In this document: piece by piece, positions 8,676-19,220 of the stretch
How the letters are laid out: the number at the start of each line of letters is the position of its first letter
How positions within the stretch are numbered: position 1 is the first letter of the stretch
Source of the DNA: Penium margaritaceum
Lineage: Eukaryota; Streptophyta; Zygnematophyceae; Desmidiales; Peniaceae
NCBI GenBank assembly: GCA_023375785.1
Contig: SZWC01009465.1
Location: 41,201-99,776 of the forward strand
DNA: 58,576 nucleotides
Reading direction: 5' to 3'
The notes under the pieces: model-generated
Told to the model about the DNA's origin: nothing
Databases searched by the model: none
The model's input: the letters and a program-made list of their open reading frames with translations, nothing else
Position numbers and translations under genes: made by a program

Positions 8676-9017
8676 CCACTCCTCGTACCACTCATGCATG
8701 CGAGCATTGAGGAATGTATGGTCACTCAAGGCTGTAGCACACACCTCTAAGTTTGTAAAATCTTCCTCTAAGAGGGAACGAAACTCATATTGCACCTGCG
8801 TTGCCTCGCTAAGAATGTCCAGACCGACCGTCATCTCACTAAGTACGTACTGGTGCAGTTGACTCCACCTAACTACAAAGTCTACTCTTTCCTCTGCTAA
8901 CTGAGCTCTGAGTAGCTCAACATGTTCAGCCAACCGCATGTGAGCAACAAAATCTTCCTCGTAGGACATAGGGAGAAAGTGTTGTATTGATGGTAGAGGG
9001 AATAACCCACTGTACAC
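8565..9017 (-). CDS. Hypothetical convergent ORF downstream of MULE-B
   Basis: A 150-codon minus-strand frame, tail to tail with the MULE-B transposase. It is rich in Glu, Leu, Ala and Arg with a heptad-like pattern (AEHVELLRAQLAEERVDFV), which suggests an alpha-helical or coiled-coil protein. It ends at a stop at 8565-8567. A possible internal start is the Met of MSYEEDFVAH. An acceptor-like TGTACAG immediately upstream suggests the frame is an internal or last exon. I do not recognise the family. Position and orientation resemble the second, convergent gene of Mu-type elements, but it shows no sequence similarity that I can see to the W-x-P-W ORFs of MULE-A and MULE-C. Confidence 0.4.
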   Translation of the reverse strand: MYSGLFPLPSIQHFLPMSYEEDFVAHMRLAEHVELLRAQLAEERVDFVVRWSQLHQYVLSEMTVGLDILSEATQVQYEFRSLLEEDFTNLEVCATALSDHTFLNARMHEWYEEWMKIQYCLECLLAWDANLGRRVRALLKMEDRDLSNVL

Positions 9018-9299
9018 GTTTGAAAACTACAATTCAAACTATAGCAAGTGTACCGTGTGTAAACGATGCACTCCAACAGCACATTGTTTGCTTCACTTGC
9101 TTCACCTCTGTTGTAGATACGTGCACATGACAGACAATGATGGCACCTCTTAGCAACAAGACTCTGCATGTAAGGACATGGGAGGGAGACACATCAGAGC
9201 TAGGAATTCACGGAGAAGTAAAAAAAAACAGACGAACAGGATGCACACGGACAGAGGTAGGAGAAGTAAGAAAAAAGGGGACTTTGTCCCTCTCCCATC

Positions 9300-9620
9300 C
9301 TCCCTCGGGGCACGAGGGGGGGGGGGGGGGCAGGGGCCTTGCCCAGGCCTCCTTGCCCTGCCGTCCTCGGACGCGTAGTGTCCCCGGCTTCCACACCGTC
9401 CCCCGCCCCTCATTCCCCCCTCCCCCCCTCCCCGCCCCTACCCCTCCCTCGCCCACCACCTCTCCACCCCACCCCCACTCCCCACAGCACCACCTCCTGA
9501 CCCCTCCCCCCCCAGGCACCCTCCCCCATAGTGAGCCCCCTCCCCTCCTCCCCTGGCTGGTCCCTCCCCACTCTCGTCCGTGATCCCCCCCCTCCTCCCC
9601 TCCTCCCCTGTCCGACTGTC
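9300..9620. repeat. G16 run followed by a C-rich/CCCCTCCCC tract
   Basis: A run of 16 or more G at about 9315-9330 is followed by some 200 bases dominated by CCCCTCCCC-type sequence. The minus strand has dense G-runs compatible with G-quadruplex formation. Frames through it give Pro-rich or Gly-rich artefact proteins. No gene is called here. Confidence 0.8.
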
Positions 9621-11180
9621 AGACCCACGAACATGGTCGCACCCACAAACCTTGGACTAGTTGCAGTTGCGCATACACGGGCCACCACCACCTTTGAACG
9701 GTCAAACGTTGCGAATGAGCCACCAGCACCTTTCAAGGGTAAAACGTCTGTAGCACCACACATCCACAGAGATAAAAAAATGGCTGTCATCATCTGCACC
9801 CAGTTAGCGCTAGAGCTATGGCTACGAGCAGACTGGCAGAGAGGCAGACAGAGTGACACAATGAGCAAGACAGAGGCAAGGATCGAAAGGACGACAGAGA
9901 CACACAGACCGAAAGAAGCACAGTACAACAGACCGGTACACAGTGACCGACCGCATCATGAAAACCCTAAACCTGTGGACGTTTCACTTGAATGCCCCCA
10001 CCGTTTGCTGAAGGCCGGCCAGCTGTTGACGTGCAGGGTGAGGTGGCCACACTCACTTGGCCGACGATACGTCCGCACCCACCGTTGGGCGCCCGTTGCG
10101 TGCAGGGAGTTTACGCACCACCCTTCGGGAGGCGTTTGCTAGGCCACACTCTGCCACCCAGTCGTCGGCACTTTCGCCAGCATACGACGGGTACCATCGT
10201 ATAGCGTCATGCGTTTGGAGGCTTGCGTTCGGCGCAGAGCCCGCAGGTACCTTCCGGCCTCGTCCCGGCAGGAACATCGCAAGTGTCCACTACTGCCGAT
10301 TCGTTGAGTGTAGGGCAGTGTGAACAACATGTGTCGATCGGCAGTTGCCAACGCAGAAAAGAACTTATGTTGTGAGAGGACTCAAGCATACATGATACGC
10401 CTTGCACCCCATCCCATGTACCCGTGTGTACCACCGTCGAAACCATCGCTGAGTGGACAAGGACTGTGTGAAATGGAAGTTGCCAAAGTGAAAATACGTA
10501 AAACAACAATCTTTGGCAGGTTTGTAGTACAGGAAATACGTCATAGAACCAGGTTCGGTAGGGGTTCACCGCAGTAGTTTGAAGATAACGGTGTGTTTTC
10601 CAAAAAAATTCAACACAAAGTAACCGCACGCGATGACACTGACATAATTGAAGAGATTTTCGACGTAAGACTATTCGACGTTGAACACGTTTGAGCAAAT
10701 GACAAAAAACGAAATTGGTGATAGAAAAGCATGAAACAATGAAGGTTTGCACAGAGTGTTTGTGCAAACGCCCTCCATACCTGGAATTCACTAGTTTGTG
10801 CATTTTGTATGTGCACAATGGCGGCAGTCCAAAGCAGCTGAATAGAACGTTGTACAAAAAATGAGACGTGACAGTGTCTCGCGTGACAACATACATGAAG
10901 TGAGACAAAGACAGCTGTCACGTACGTGGCAACTGGTTGTCGCTTCTGCAAACGTTTCAAACGTTAGTACCTTCCACATCGACGTCGCATTCTATTCGTG
11001 GTGAATAACAGTTCACATGGGCAAAAGCGACAAAAACACAGGGGAAGCCATGTTTTGACGGTTAAATTGAAGTTTGGCGGTCTTGTTCACAAATTCTTTT
11101 CAACATGGGTCTATGCGGCTTTCAGATATGCACAATTGTTTTTTACAAAGAGAGAAATTGTTCTTCCGCGACGGACTTGC
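9621..11180. other. Unassigned intergenic DNA
   Basis: I see no domain, RNA gene or convincing conserved frame. The open frames present are short or lack any recognisable motif. A minus-strand frame at 10207-10908 is long (233 codons) but Cys/Phe/Ser-rich with no recognised motif, and I do not call it. Confidence 0.35.
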
Positions 11181-11189
11181 AATAAGGAA

Positions 11190-11465
11190 GCCGACAGGGC
11201 ACGTAGTGATCAACTTTGTACAGGCGTGGCACATACTGATCTGGTTCCGATAACTGTGGCTCATGGTGATCAACGTTTTCAAACCGTGGCATCTTGGGAT
11301 CAAATTTCTGTACTTGTGGCATATAGCATTCGTTCGAGAGAAAAGCGTGGCATGTACTATGTTTGCCGAGCAATAAAACCCATTAGCCCCCATCGGAACA
11401 ATATGCACCATTCACCTCTGCCCCTGAACAATAAGCCTATTTTGCCCCTTCCTCGTAAAAGAAAG
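11190..11465. repeat. Two adjacent ~30-bp tandem arrays (MULE-type end)
   Basis: Units of exactly 30 bases starting GTGGCACATACTGATC, GTGGCTCATGGTGATC and GTGGCATCTTGGGATC are followed by GTGGCAT units, then by units with AACAATAAGCC...GCCCCT. The second unit type is the same as in the arrays at 29205-29410 and 31850-32060. Together with the following homologous segment this looks like the end of another element of that family. Confidence 0.75.
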
Positions 11466-11489
11466 CCCTAGCCCTCTGCCCGCAGTTGA

Positions 11490-11860
11490 GGTTGAACCGT
11501 CAAAAAATGTGGAAAATAAGCCTAATATACCCAATGATTGTGGCTGGCATGTTCAAGGTTATTGGAACAGAACCCTACCATAAAGATTTTCTGCCGAAAA
11601 TAACATCTACTTTCTGAATACCATCTACGTGATGGAATTCGTGAATGCACCTCCTTGCCTTGGTGTGCGGTTGGTCGCACATGACTTGTGCACATGTTGA
11701 GTGACACTATTCAAATACTCAAAGTGGTATGGGTCATAGTGGTCTTAGTTGCACTGTCAAACCCAAACTTATTGACTGCATGTAGAACGGGTACAACCGC
11801 AATCCATTTCATCCTCCCTCACATACTTGCCACTACGTTGTAAACCATTTTCCAACATGC
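11490..11860 (+). pseudogene. Fragment homologous to the 5' part of the 29-32 kb element
   Basis: Nucleotide similarity to 29470-30220: both contain AACAGAACCCTACCATA or AATGGAAGCCTACCATAG, AATGCACCTCC or AATGCACCTCT, GCACTGTCAAACCC, and ACCGCAATCCATTTCATCC or ACCGCAATAAATTTCCACC. The last block encodes the start of the W-x-P-W ORF in the other copy; here it breaks off after about 30 codons. It lacks the 465-bp inverted-repeat insertion present at 29560-30024, so it serves as an empty-site comparison. Confidence 0.55.
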
Positions 11861-12196
11861 CTCATTTTGCACATAAGTGCCCTCTGCCGCCTTTCCAGCG
11901 CTGGTCACAGCCATGAGAGCCTCCGGCAAGTCCTTAAAGATCCATCAATGCTAAGCCGAGCGGAAAATAGAACGTTCAAAAGGATGTGGTGCAGGACAAA
12001 CGACGATTCGGAGTCTTGGACAAATGGATGATTTGCATTATGCAGTAAGTTTACTTCAATGACAAGTGCCAAGTGCGTCAAGAACATGTATACATTGGGT
12101 AGTGTAGAACAACGTGTGGAGTGTTGGTTTTGCAGACCTCTCATCATGCATTGTTGTGTCCTCCCGGCTTGTGTAAATCAGTGTGCAGATGACTGA
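11861..12196. other. Unassigned DNA upstream of Copia-2
   Basis: I see nothing recognisable here. A minus-strand 80-codon frame (11905-12147) has no motif or relative. Confidence 0.35.
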
Positions 12197-12464
12197 CGGC
12201 GAGATGGGAGTTGTTTCTGTCTGTTTGTACAACTTACTATGACCACTCGGTCGTGTCCATGCTTAATGCAGATCCCTGATGCAGGCCTAGCTGGCGTAGG
12301 AGCACCGTCGGTTGGTGAGTGCATCCACTAGCAGCTGCCAGACAACTGCCACGACATCACGGATGCTTGCTGGGGTCCTCTGTAGCTTTTCTGCAAACAC
12401 TGTAGTTTTCTCGGGGGACTGGCTCTCGAGCCCGATTTGCATGTTTTGCATTGTCTCTCCACCG
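12197..12464 (+). repeat. Copia-2 5' LTR, first part (split by Copia-1)
   Basis: Aligns with the first 270 bases of the Copia-2 3' LTR at 28056: shared blocks include TTTCTGTCTGTTTGTAC, CCACTAGCAGCTGCCAGACA and GCCCGATTTGCA. The first bases are decayed (the TG start is not preserved), so the exact start, 12194 or 12197, is uncertain. It stops at 12464, where Copia-1 begins, and resumes at 20519. Confidence 0.8.
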
Positions 12465-13109
12465 TGTTGTGATTTGTGACGTTCCTGTCGAGCTGTACAG
12501 TTTACTATGACCACTCGGCCGTGTCCATACTCATGCAGATCCCTGATGCGGACCCTAGTGGTACCGGTACGTCATCTGGTGGTGGACTACCAGCTTGGAG
12601 CTGACCGACGACCATTCCAGAGCTCTAGACGCGACTTGGGACCTCATGCAGTTTTTTCCAGCACATAGGAGTTTATCTGTGGACTAGCCGTGGGTCCAAT
12701 TTGCATGTTTTTGCATTGTGTGTCCACCGTTTTATACCGGATGCATACATGTGACTAGTCGTAGCGTTCAGCTTTTGATCTTGCAAGTCTAGGTTCACAC
12801 GGCACAGCGTTCTGACATGTCTGCGCAGAGTTACGGCCAAAACAGTGGTTTTGGGCTGGTTTTAGGACACATCTTGCACTGCCGCTTGCGACACCCGTCG
12901 TGTGCCGTGGCAGGTACTTATGCCATGGACCTGTCATTTGTCATTTCTTTCTATGCAAATGCTATTGATGCATTCTCACACTTTGCCATGTGTCTCCTAG
13001 CCAGACCCTTGCCGTTGTGTGCACGACTTGTGTCTGTCGTCACCGTCTGACCAGACACTGGCGCCTAGTCGGTGGCTGTGTCGCTAGGAAGCTTCCATAC
13101 ATCTTCTCA
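12465..13109 (+). repeat. Copia-1 5' LTR
   Basis: 645 bp, begins TGTTGTGATTTG and ends ATCTTCTCA directly before the PBS. Clearly similar to 19877-20518 throughout (for example GTGCACGACTT, CTAGCCAGACCCTTGCCG), with scattered substitutions and small indels. It is also distantly related to the Copia-2 LTR. Confidence 0.9.
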
Positions 13110-13122
13110 TGGTACCAGAGCG
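13110..13122 (+). promoter_or_regulatory. Copia-1 primer-binding site
   Basis: TGGTACCAGAGCG immediately follows the LTR end. It differs slightly from TGGTATCAGAGC, the complement of the 3' end of initiator tRNA-Met used by most plant copia elements to prime minus-strand DNA synthesis. Confidence 0.8.
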
Positions 13123-14269
13123 GTGAGACAGTTCTGACCAAGATGCGTAGCAGAGCAGCAGCAGTGGGAGTCACCGCTGCAGCAAATCCACAAGGACTTA
13201 TAAACGACAACAGCCGATCGCCGTTGACGTCGCTCACCGTCACCACGTGAGACTGCATCAGTAGTAGCCGCTAGCGGCAGCAGGTGACAGTTATAGTAGA
13301 ATGCAGCCGCCAGCAGCTATTGACATTGGTACACGCAACAGCAGTAGCATTGAGCAATAGCAGCAAGAACAGGGCGGCAACAACGGTAAGAGCAACGCGC
13401 GATGGCAGCAGCAGAGCAGCAGCACGTGGCGGCAGCAACACAGCAGTAGCGCAGTAGCAGCACAGTAGCAGCGCAGCAGTAGTGGCAGCTGCGGCAGCGG
13501 CAGTAGCAGAAAACAGCAGCAACGACAACAGTGCACGGCAGAAGANCGTGAGACTGCATCAGTAGTAGCCGCTAGCGGCAGCAGGTGACAGTTATAGTAG
13601 AATGCAGCCGCCAGCAGCTATTGACATTGGTACACGCAACAACAGTAGCACTGAGCAATAGCAGCAAGAACAGGGCGGCAACAACGGCAAGAGCAACGCG
13701 CGATGGCAGCAGCAGAGCAGCAGCACGTGGCGGCAGCAACACAGCAGTAGCGCAGTAGCAGCACAGTAGCAGCGCAGCAGTAGTGGCAGCTGCGGCAGCG
13801 GCAGTAGCAGAAAACAGCAGCAACGACAACAGTGCACGGCAGAAGAAACAACGTATAGCAGCCGCAACGCGTAGTAGCAGCAGTAGCGCGCAGCTGCTGC
13901 CACGGCCGCACATGCAACCACCTGGCAGCCGCTCTGCACACAGTCGCGTGGCTGCTGTTGTAGCTGACGCCGTAGTACCAGCAGTAGCTATGCGGAAGTT
14001 GCATAGCAGCTTCCGCGCGGCTGCTACAAAGCGACCGTCTACTCGTGCAGCAACCGCGAAGGATGACCTTCCAAAAAAGGGAGCAAGGTCATGTCAACAT
14101 TTGTCCTTGGTGACGTCATCAGGTCATGCTGATGTCAGCAACTTCCTGCTGACGTTAGCGCTTGCCTTAGTGAAATGTTTGGTCGGAAGGTCAAAAGTTG
14201 CCAGCTTTTCAAATTCTCAAGAACCGCTCACATTTATGCAATTCAACCACGCTGATGTCTCAGTCCATA
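13123..14269 (+). other. Copia-1 leader, CAG/GTA trinucleotide-rich, with a duplicated contig end
   Basis: About 1.1 kb between PBS and gag, dominated on the plus strand by GCAGCAGTAGCAAC-type words. 13247-13545 is repeated as 13547-13845 across an N at 13546 with about three substitutions; this looks like an unmerged contig overlap. Minus-strand frames through it give Leu/Cys/Ala-rich artefacts. Leaders of the same style occur in Copia-2 and Copia-3. Confidence 0.75.
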
Positions 14270-15720
14270 ATGGGCGGAGACACGGCTCCGTCCGGCGATA
14301 AAGGAAAAATGGTTCTAGATCCCTCTTCTTCCTCCTTAGGGGTCTTGAGCCCACGTTCGTAGGCTATTGAGGACCTGCGGAGCCAACAGGACGAGATGCA
14401 TTGCCTGTAGCGGGAGCACACTGACGCCATCCGTACACTCACCGAGCTCCTTTGGGGTCATTCCATGACCCCACGACAGACCTCTGAGGGAGCGGCCGGG
14501 GCCGCACCCTCTACACAGCACTCAGCTTGAGCATCGGAGACAGGAGCTGGAGACAACCTGTCACCTCTTGATCCTTGGGACGAGGATCTAGATATGCCAG
14601 GCATGGAGGGCGACTCCCCTGAGCGTGAGATTTGTGTGCTTCAAGAGCGTCTCCGCTAGTTTCAGTCGAGCTATTGGCCCCCACACACATCTCGCTTTCC
14701 CGCGATTTGATCGTCGCCTGACCTCTACCCCAGCGACTTCCCTCTTCTCGGCACCTTTCCCATCCCTCGTTCTTCCCAGCCTGTGGTTGCTCTCCCTACG
14801 GAGCGGCAACCCAAGGAATTTGAGACATCGTGCCCACGGTATGTCAGCGAGGACGGTTTTGATCGCTGGAAGATCCTCTTCCAGATCTGTGCCACTCCAG
14901 AGGGCGTGTGGCCCTACTACCACAGCCCGTTTAGAGTACGGACCAAGCACATGTGCTGACAGCAGCTAGGGCGATGCGCGGACTTCTTTACGCCATGCCG
15001 TGCGAGACCGTCGTCAACCTCCGCTCATTCCTTGGAAAGGCAAGTACAGGCACCGGTGCTAATCCACGCGGGGGCTGGGACCTAGCATTATCCTTGCTTG
15101 TTGCAGAGATGCACGCCACCCGCGTCGCGTACATTCGTGCCTTTCACTCGCTTTGTCAGGGGCCTGCCAAGCCTGTAGCCGACTACTGGCGACGCGCCAT
15201 GCGCATTTACACGCGCCTTGGGACCTCAAGAGGTACACAGCTATGGGAGCTCCGCACGATCATGCTCGGAGTTCACCTTGAGCACACAAACATCTTCACG
15301 AGGTACAGTGATGCCGTGCTCGAGCCTTTTTTGGCCTCACTACAGCTTCTTTCGTGGGCGCACTAGCTCTTCCTCCAGGTGACTTCCGCCCGTGAAGCAG
15401 CCGTGGCTCATCATGAGACCTCCATTGCTGCAATAGTCATTGTATCACCACCGACAACCCTCTTGTAGACTCCTTCTCCATCCTCTATCACGTACTCTTC
15501 CTCCCCTTCCACCCCAATTACACCGACTCAGACACAGGGTGTCGCAGCAGTAGTACAGGGGAAGAAGGGGCGACGGAGGCGCGGCTTGGACCAGTAGTAG
15601 TCGCAGCAGCAACCATCATCAAGAAGTAGCAATGGATGCTCCGTTCACTGCTACAACTGTGTAGGCGCCCATCGCTACATCGAGTGCCAACAGCCGCTCG
15701 ACTTGGCGCGGATAACTCAC
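14270..15720 (+). pseudogene. gag: Copia-1 gag (UBN2-type) with degenerate zinc knuckle
   Basis: ATG at 14270 opens a protein whose N terminus (GDKGK, DPSSSSLGV) matches that of Copia-2 at 21767. The gag core follows: KEFETSCPRY, FDRWKILFQI, RGLLYAMPCETVVN, then ADYWRRAMRIYTRLGTSRG. A frameshift lies near 14950. In-frame stops include TAG (two in the first 50 codons, one near 14656, one at 15364), TGA at 14528, 14707 and 14957, and paired TAG TAG at 15595-15600 inside a poly-Gln stretch. Near the end a CYNC...H...C motif resembles a CCHC knuckle with one residue missing (x3 instead of x4). Gag forms the virus-like particle and binds RNA. Confidence 0.75.
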
Positions 15721-16760
15721 GGGCTCTAGGCTGCGCATGCTTTACGGTCTTCGTCGAGTAGCACATCCTTCGGGCGCATGGCGACCACGACCGTAGCAGT
15801 TCCCGCTTCACCACCGGCAACTAGCAGTGACCCAGACCCACGTGACTGCACCATCGCCAAGCTCTGATACCTTCTGGCACTTCGCTTTCAGGGAGGTGTG
15901 AGTGTGTTGTCATAGCCGGGTGGTTCACAGACTGTCTGTTCAATTGTTCTTGTGGCTCGAGATGACTCGTGTGGGGGGGCACAGTCGGCATGCGATGACA
16001 ATGGGCCTCAGTGTACAGATTGGATTCATGAGTCTTACCTTTGTGCCCTTCGTCATTCCTCCCCACCTGCTGTCCAGCGTCTGTCTGAGGCTGAGTGTTC
16101 CATTGCTCGTTGTACAGTGACGTCCTCTACTCGTGATTCCGGTGGCACTTGGATCATTGATTCTGGTGCCACTCATCACATGACCTGTCTTCATAGTGAT
16201 TTCGTTGTTCTGGACCTTGTTGCGTCTGTTCATTTTGTCCGCATAGGCTCTGGTCAATCCTTGCCAGTCCAGGGTGTTGGAGTCGTATGTTTCGATGGTC
16301 CGTCTGACCCCCTGTATCTTTCCGAGGTGCTATTTTTGCCTGATCTTGACCTCAGTTTGCTTTTCTGTACGTGCTTGTACACGGATGAGATTCTTTATGG
16401 AGCACACTGTAAAGTCCACGACTGTGGCTGCTATTGACTCTCGTAGCGCTGCTCATCGTGCCTCTGTTCTGGATGACCTGTGTCGTTTATCTCGGACTTT
16501 TGCTCCTTGCTCCCCCTCCCCTTTCGCTCGTGTTTTTGTCACTAGTGTTCTGTCTCCTGAGCACCAACGAGTGCTTCATCGCCGCCTGTGTCATGTAGGC
16601 TCTGACACTGTGTCGAAGCTCATTCAGTCACAGCCCGCCCTCGGTCTTGACACGACTTCTTTCGAGAAGCCGCCCAAGACCGACTGTCTCTTCTGCACTC
16701 AGGGTAAGATGCATCATTGCACCTACCCTGACTCCTATTCACGTGCACTTCACCCTCTCG
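15721..16760 (+). pseudogene. Copia-1 protease and GAG-pre-integrase region
   Basis: The aspartic protease site lies in GTWIIDSGATHHMT, with Asp-Ser-Gly intact. A TAG at 15913-15915 falls where Copia-2 has Gln (VLSQPSG). An extra T in the TTTT run near 16357 shifts the frame by one. The following frame carries the HHCC-type pre-integrase zinc-binding pattern: HQRVLHRRLCHV, then CLFCTQGK. This domain helps integrase bind DNA. Confidence 0.8.
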
Positions 16761-17573
16761 TGTTAGTCCATTCGGACCTTCTTGGTCCCCATCCTGTCGA
16801 GTCTCTGTCCGATCTGGGTCGATAAATCCTAACCGTGGCTGATGAATTCACCCGGATGCGGTGGGTCTATAGCCTGCGCCAGAATAGTGATGCCGCTCTC
16901 GTGGTTCGCCTCTAGTTGGTGATGGCTGAGCGTCAGTCCCACCACACGTTGCACACCTTCCGCTCCGATCGCGATGGTGAGTTTCTTGGTGAGATGGATA
17001 GCTTCTTCGCCGAGCACAGGATTTTTCACCGGGTCTCCGCTCTTGCTACTCCTCAGCATAACGGTGTTCCTAAGCGCTGGAACCACACCATGGAGGATGC
17101 GGTTTCCGCTATGCGGTCTGAGTGCAGTCTTCCGGAGTCCTTCGCTTTTGAAGGCTTTTGCCTACATGACTTGGGTCTACAACCGCCTCCCACACGGTCC
17201 TCTTCCGGACCACGTCACATTGTATGAGCTCTGGTTTGGCCACCGTGTTGACGTGCGCCTCGCTCGTGTCTGGGGATCCTTGGCTTTCGTGTGGTATACC
17301 GAGGACAAGCAGTGGTGTAAGGTCTCACCGCGGGGCCGCTTGTGTGCCTTCGTCGGCATCTCCCCGTGGTCAAAGGCATGGCGTTTTTGGGACCCTGCTC
17401 GTCGTCGCATTGTTGAGTCACGCGACGCGCTCTTCTTTGAGTCCCTCACCTATCGTGATCTGACTTCGATCACTTTGCTGTCCGCCACACATGTTCCCAC
17501 GTGTGAGGTTTCTCGACGGATGGGGGAGTTTGTGCCTGCGAGCACCCCTTGCCAGGCTGATGTGTCCATTTGA
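16761..17573 (+). pseudogene. Copia-1 integrase core
   Basis: rve-type core: first Asp in LVHSDLLGP, second in TFRSDRDGEF, Glu region in PKRWNHTMEDAV. Stops: TAA at 16822-16824 where Copia-2 has Tyr, and TAG at 16913-16915 where Copia-2 has Trp (TGG). A 1-bp shift near 17155 moves to the frame used for the rest of pol (VYNRLPHGPLPDHV, KAWRFWDPARRRIV). Integrase inserts the cDNA into host chromosomes. Confidence 0.8.
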
Positions 17574-18194
17574 TCTCCCTCCATTTCTTAGGCTCTTGAT
17601 GATCTAGCGATCATCGCTGTCAGTCCAGAGATCTCTCCAGCACCGCCGGCTTCTACCCCTGTCCCCTCGCACCCCACATGTACCAATGATCCTGTACCTG
17701 TGTGCACTCCTATGACCGTACCTGTGTCCGCCGACACTCCTGCCTCTGTACGTGGACCTGCCTCACCTACTCCTACTACCACACCGAGCCCCGTGTCTCC
17801 CACACTCGCATTTCCTCGCATGTCATCACCAGCTCCCTTGCCTCAGCCCTCCCCAGCTGCGATTGTGCCCGTTCTTGAGCCTGAGGTGCGCCCCTCGAGC
17901 CCGGGTTACTCCCATGAGCCTGGCGGTCGTCTTCGACCATTGAACTTCGGAGCTCAACGAGTGTCTGGTCCCGCATCTAGGTGCTCCGCTCGTAGCATCG
18001 CGAGTGGTGATCACGGCACAAAGGCCCTAGGCCTGAGTGTCCGCACTGAGCACATAAAGGTACATCCAGCGTGTCCCATAGGGCATGACCTCGTCACTCG
18101 CGAGTTTTGTATCGCTTGTGATGCAGCAACCGATCTTGTGGTTGTCACACCTAGCACAGAGGCGTGCGCTCTTGCCACATAGAGCTCTCCCTCT
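17574..18194 (+). other. Copia-1 Pro/Ser/Thr-rich linker between integrase and RT
   Basis: Open apart from TGA, TAG and a final TAG near 18180. Rich in Pro, Thr, Ser and Val with loose repeats. Ends with a segment conserved with Copia-2 (CDAATDLVVVTPS and CNVATDLVVVRPS). Confidence 0.7.
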
Positions 18195-19220
18195 ATGGCG
18201 CCTGACCCGGACACAGTGAGGGAAGCTCTCTCATCACAGGATGCTGATGCTGGGCGTGTTGCCCGCGAGGATGAGCTTCGCGCCATCCGAGAGCACAGAG
18301 TTTACGAGCTAGTCGACCTTCCACCTCGAAGGAAGGTTATGCAGGTGAAGTGGTTCTTTCAGAAGAAAGTGAAGCCGGATGGCTCACTGGAATGCCACAA
18401 GGCTCGCTTGGTCATCAAGGGGTGCTCTCAGATTGAGGGTATCGATTACAGTGAAACCTTTGCCCCTATCGGCCGCATGACCCCAGCTCGAACTCTATTT
18501 TGTGTGGTGGCTCAGCCTGACTGGGAACTGAACCAGATGGATGTGAACAATGCGTTTCTCCATGGCTCTCTGGATGAGGAGATTTACGTGGCTCAACTAC
18601 CCGACTTTGAGGACGGTGACAAGGTCTGGCATTTGTGCAAGTCCTTGTACGGCCTCAAGCAGTCTCCTTGGTGTTGGAACCAGGAGATCACTGGCACCCA
18701 GACTCGTGTGGAATATGTACAGAGCGAGGCACATCCCTTTTTCTTCATCCGACGGATGCCTAAGTGATTAATTGCCATCCTCGTCTTTGTCGACGACCTT
18801 CCGATTGCGTCTCCTTTACTAGAGGCCGTGAAGGAGGCCAAGGCTGTCCTCTAGACTGCCTACAGGATGAAGAACCTTGGTCATGCAGCTGTGTTTCTTG
18901 GCATGGAGATCGTGCAAGACCACAAGCGTCATACTCTACTACTGCATCAGTCCCAATACGCACGTGTTGTGGGAGAGCGCTTCAGCAACCTCCTTGGCGC
19001 AGTGCCAACTACTTCAAAACCTCTCACGCCTGACGGGCAGGATGCCCTGAAGGTGGACAATCCCCCACAGTCGGGGGAGATAGTGGATGTGACCATGTAC
19101 CTCCTTGTCATTGGATCTCTGATGTACCTGACCACTACCACACGTCCTGACATTGCATTTGCCGTCAACCATCTTGCCCAGTTTTTGTAGGCTCCACGCG
19201 CTAGAGCCCTTCACGCAACT
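18195..19220 (+). pseudogene. Copia-1 reverse transcriptase (RVT_2)
   Basis: Copia-type RT: KWFFQKKVKPDGS, YSETFAPIGRM, QMDVNNAFLHGSLDEEIYV, LYGLKQSP, then the catalytic box as FVDDL (Tyr replaced by Phe, both Asp kept). Stops: TGA near 18767, TAG at 18852-18854 (shared in position with a TAG in Copia-2), TAG at 19188-19190 where Copia-2 reads Gln. One frame is kept through the whole domain. Confidence 0.85.

Noticed and set aside
9137..9583. Pro-rich 148-codon ORF
   Set aside because: Caused by the G16 and CCCCTCCCC tracts. Low complexity with no conserved segment.
10207..10908. 233-codon minus-strand ORF
   Set aside because: No domain, Cys/Phe/Ser-rich composition, no homologous copy in the window and no supporting splice or start context.
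13271..14004. Minus-strand Leu/Cys/Ala-rich proteins
   Set aside because: Product of the GCA/GTA trinucleotide-rich copia leader. No motif, and several frames are open at once.
15595..15600. Genetic code with UAG read as Gln
   Set aside because: TAG also replaces Trp codons, and TGA and TAA occur internally too, so decay with a C-to-T bias explains more. Kept as a testable alternative in the findings, not as an annotation.
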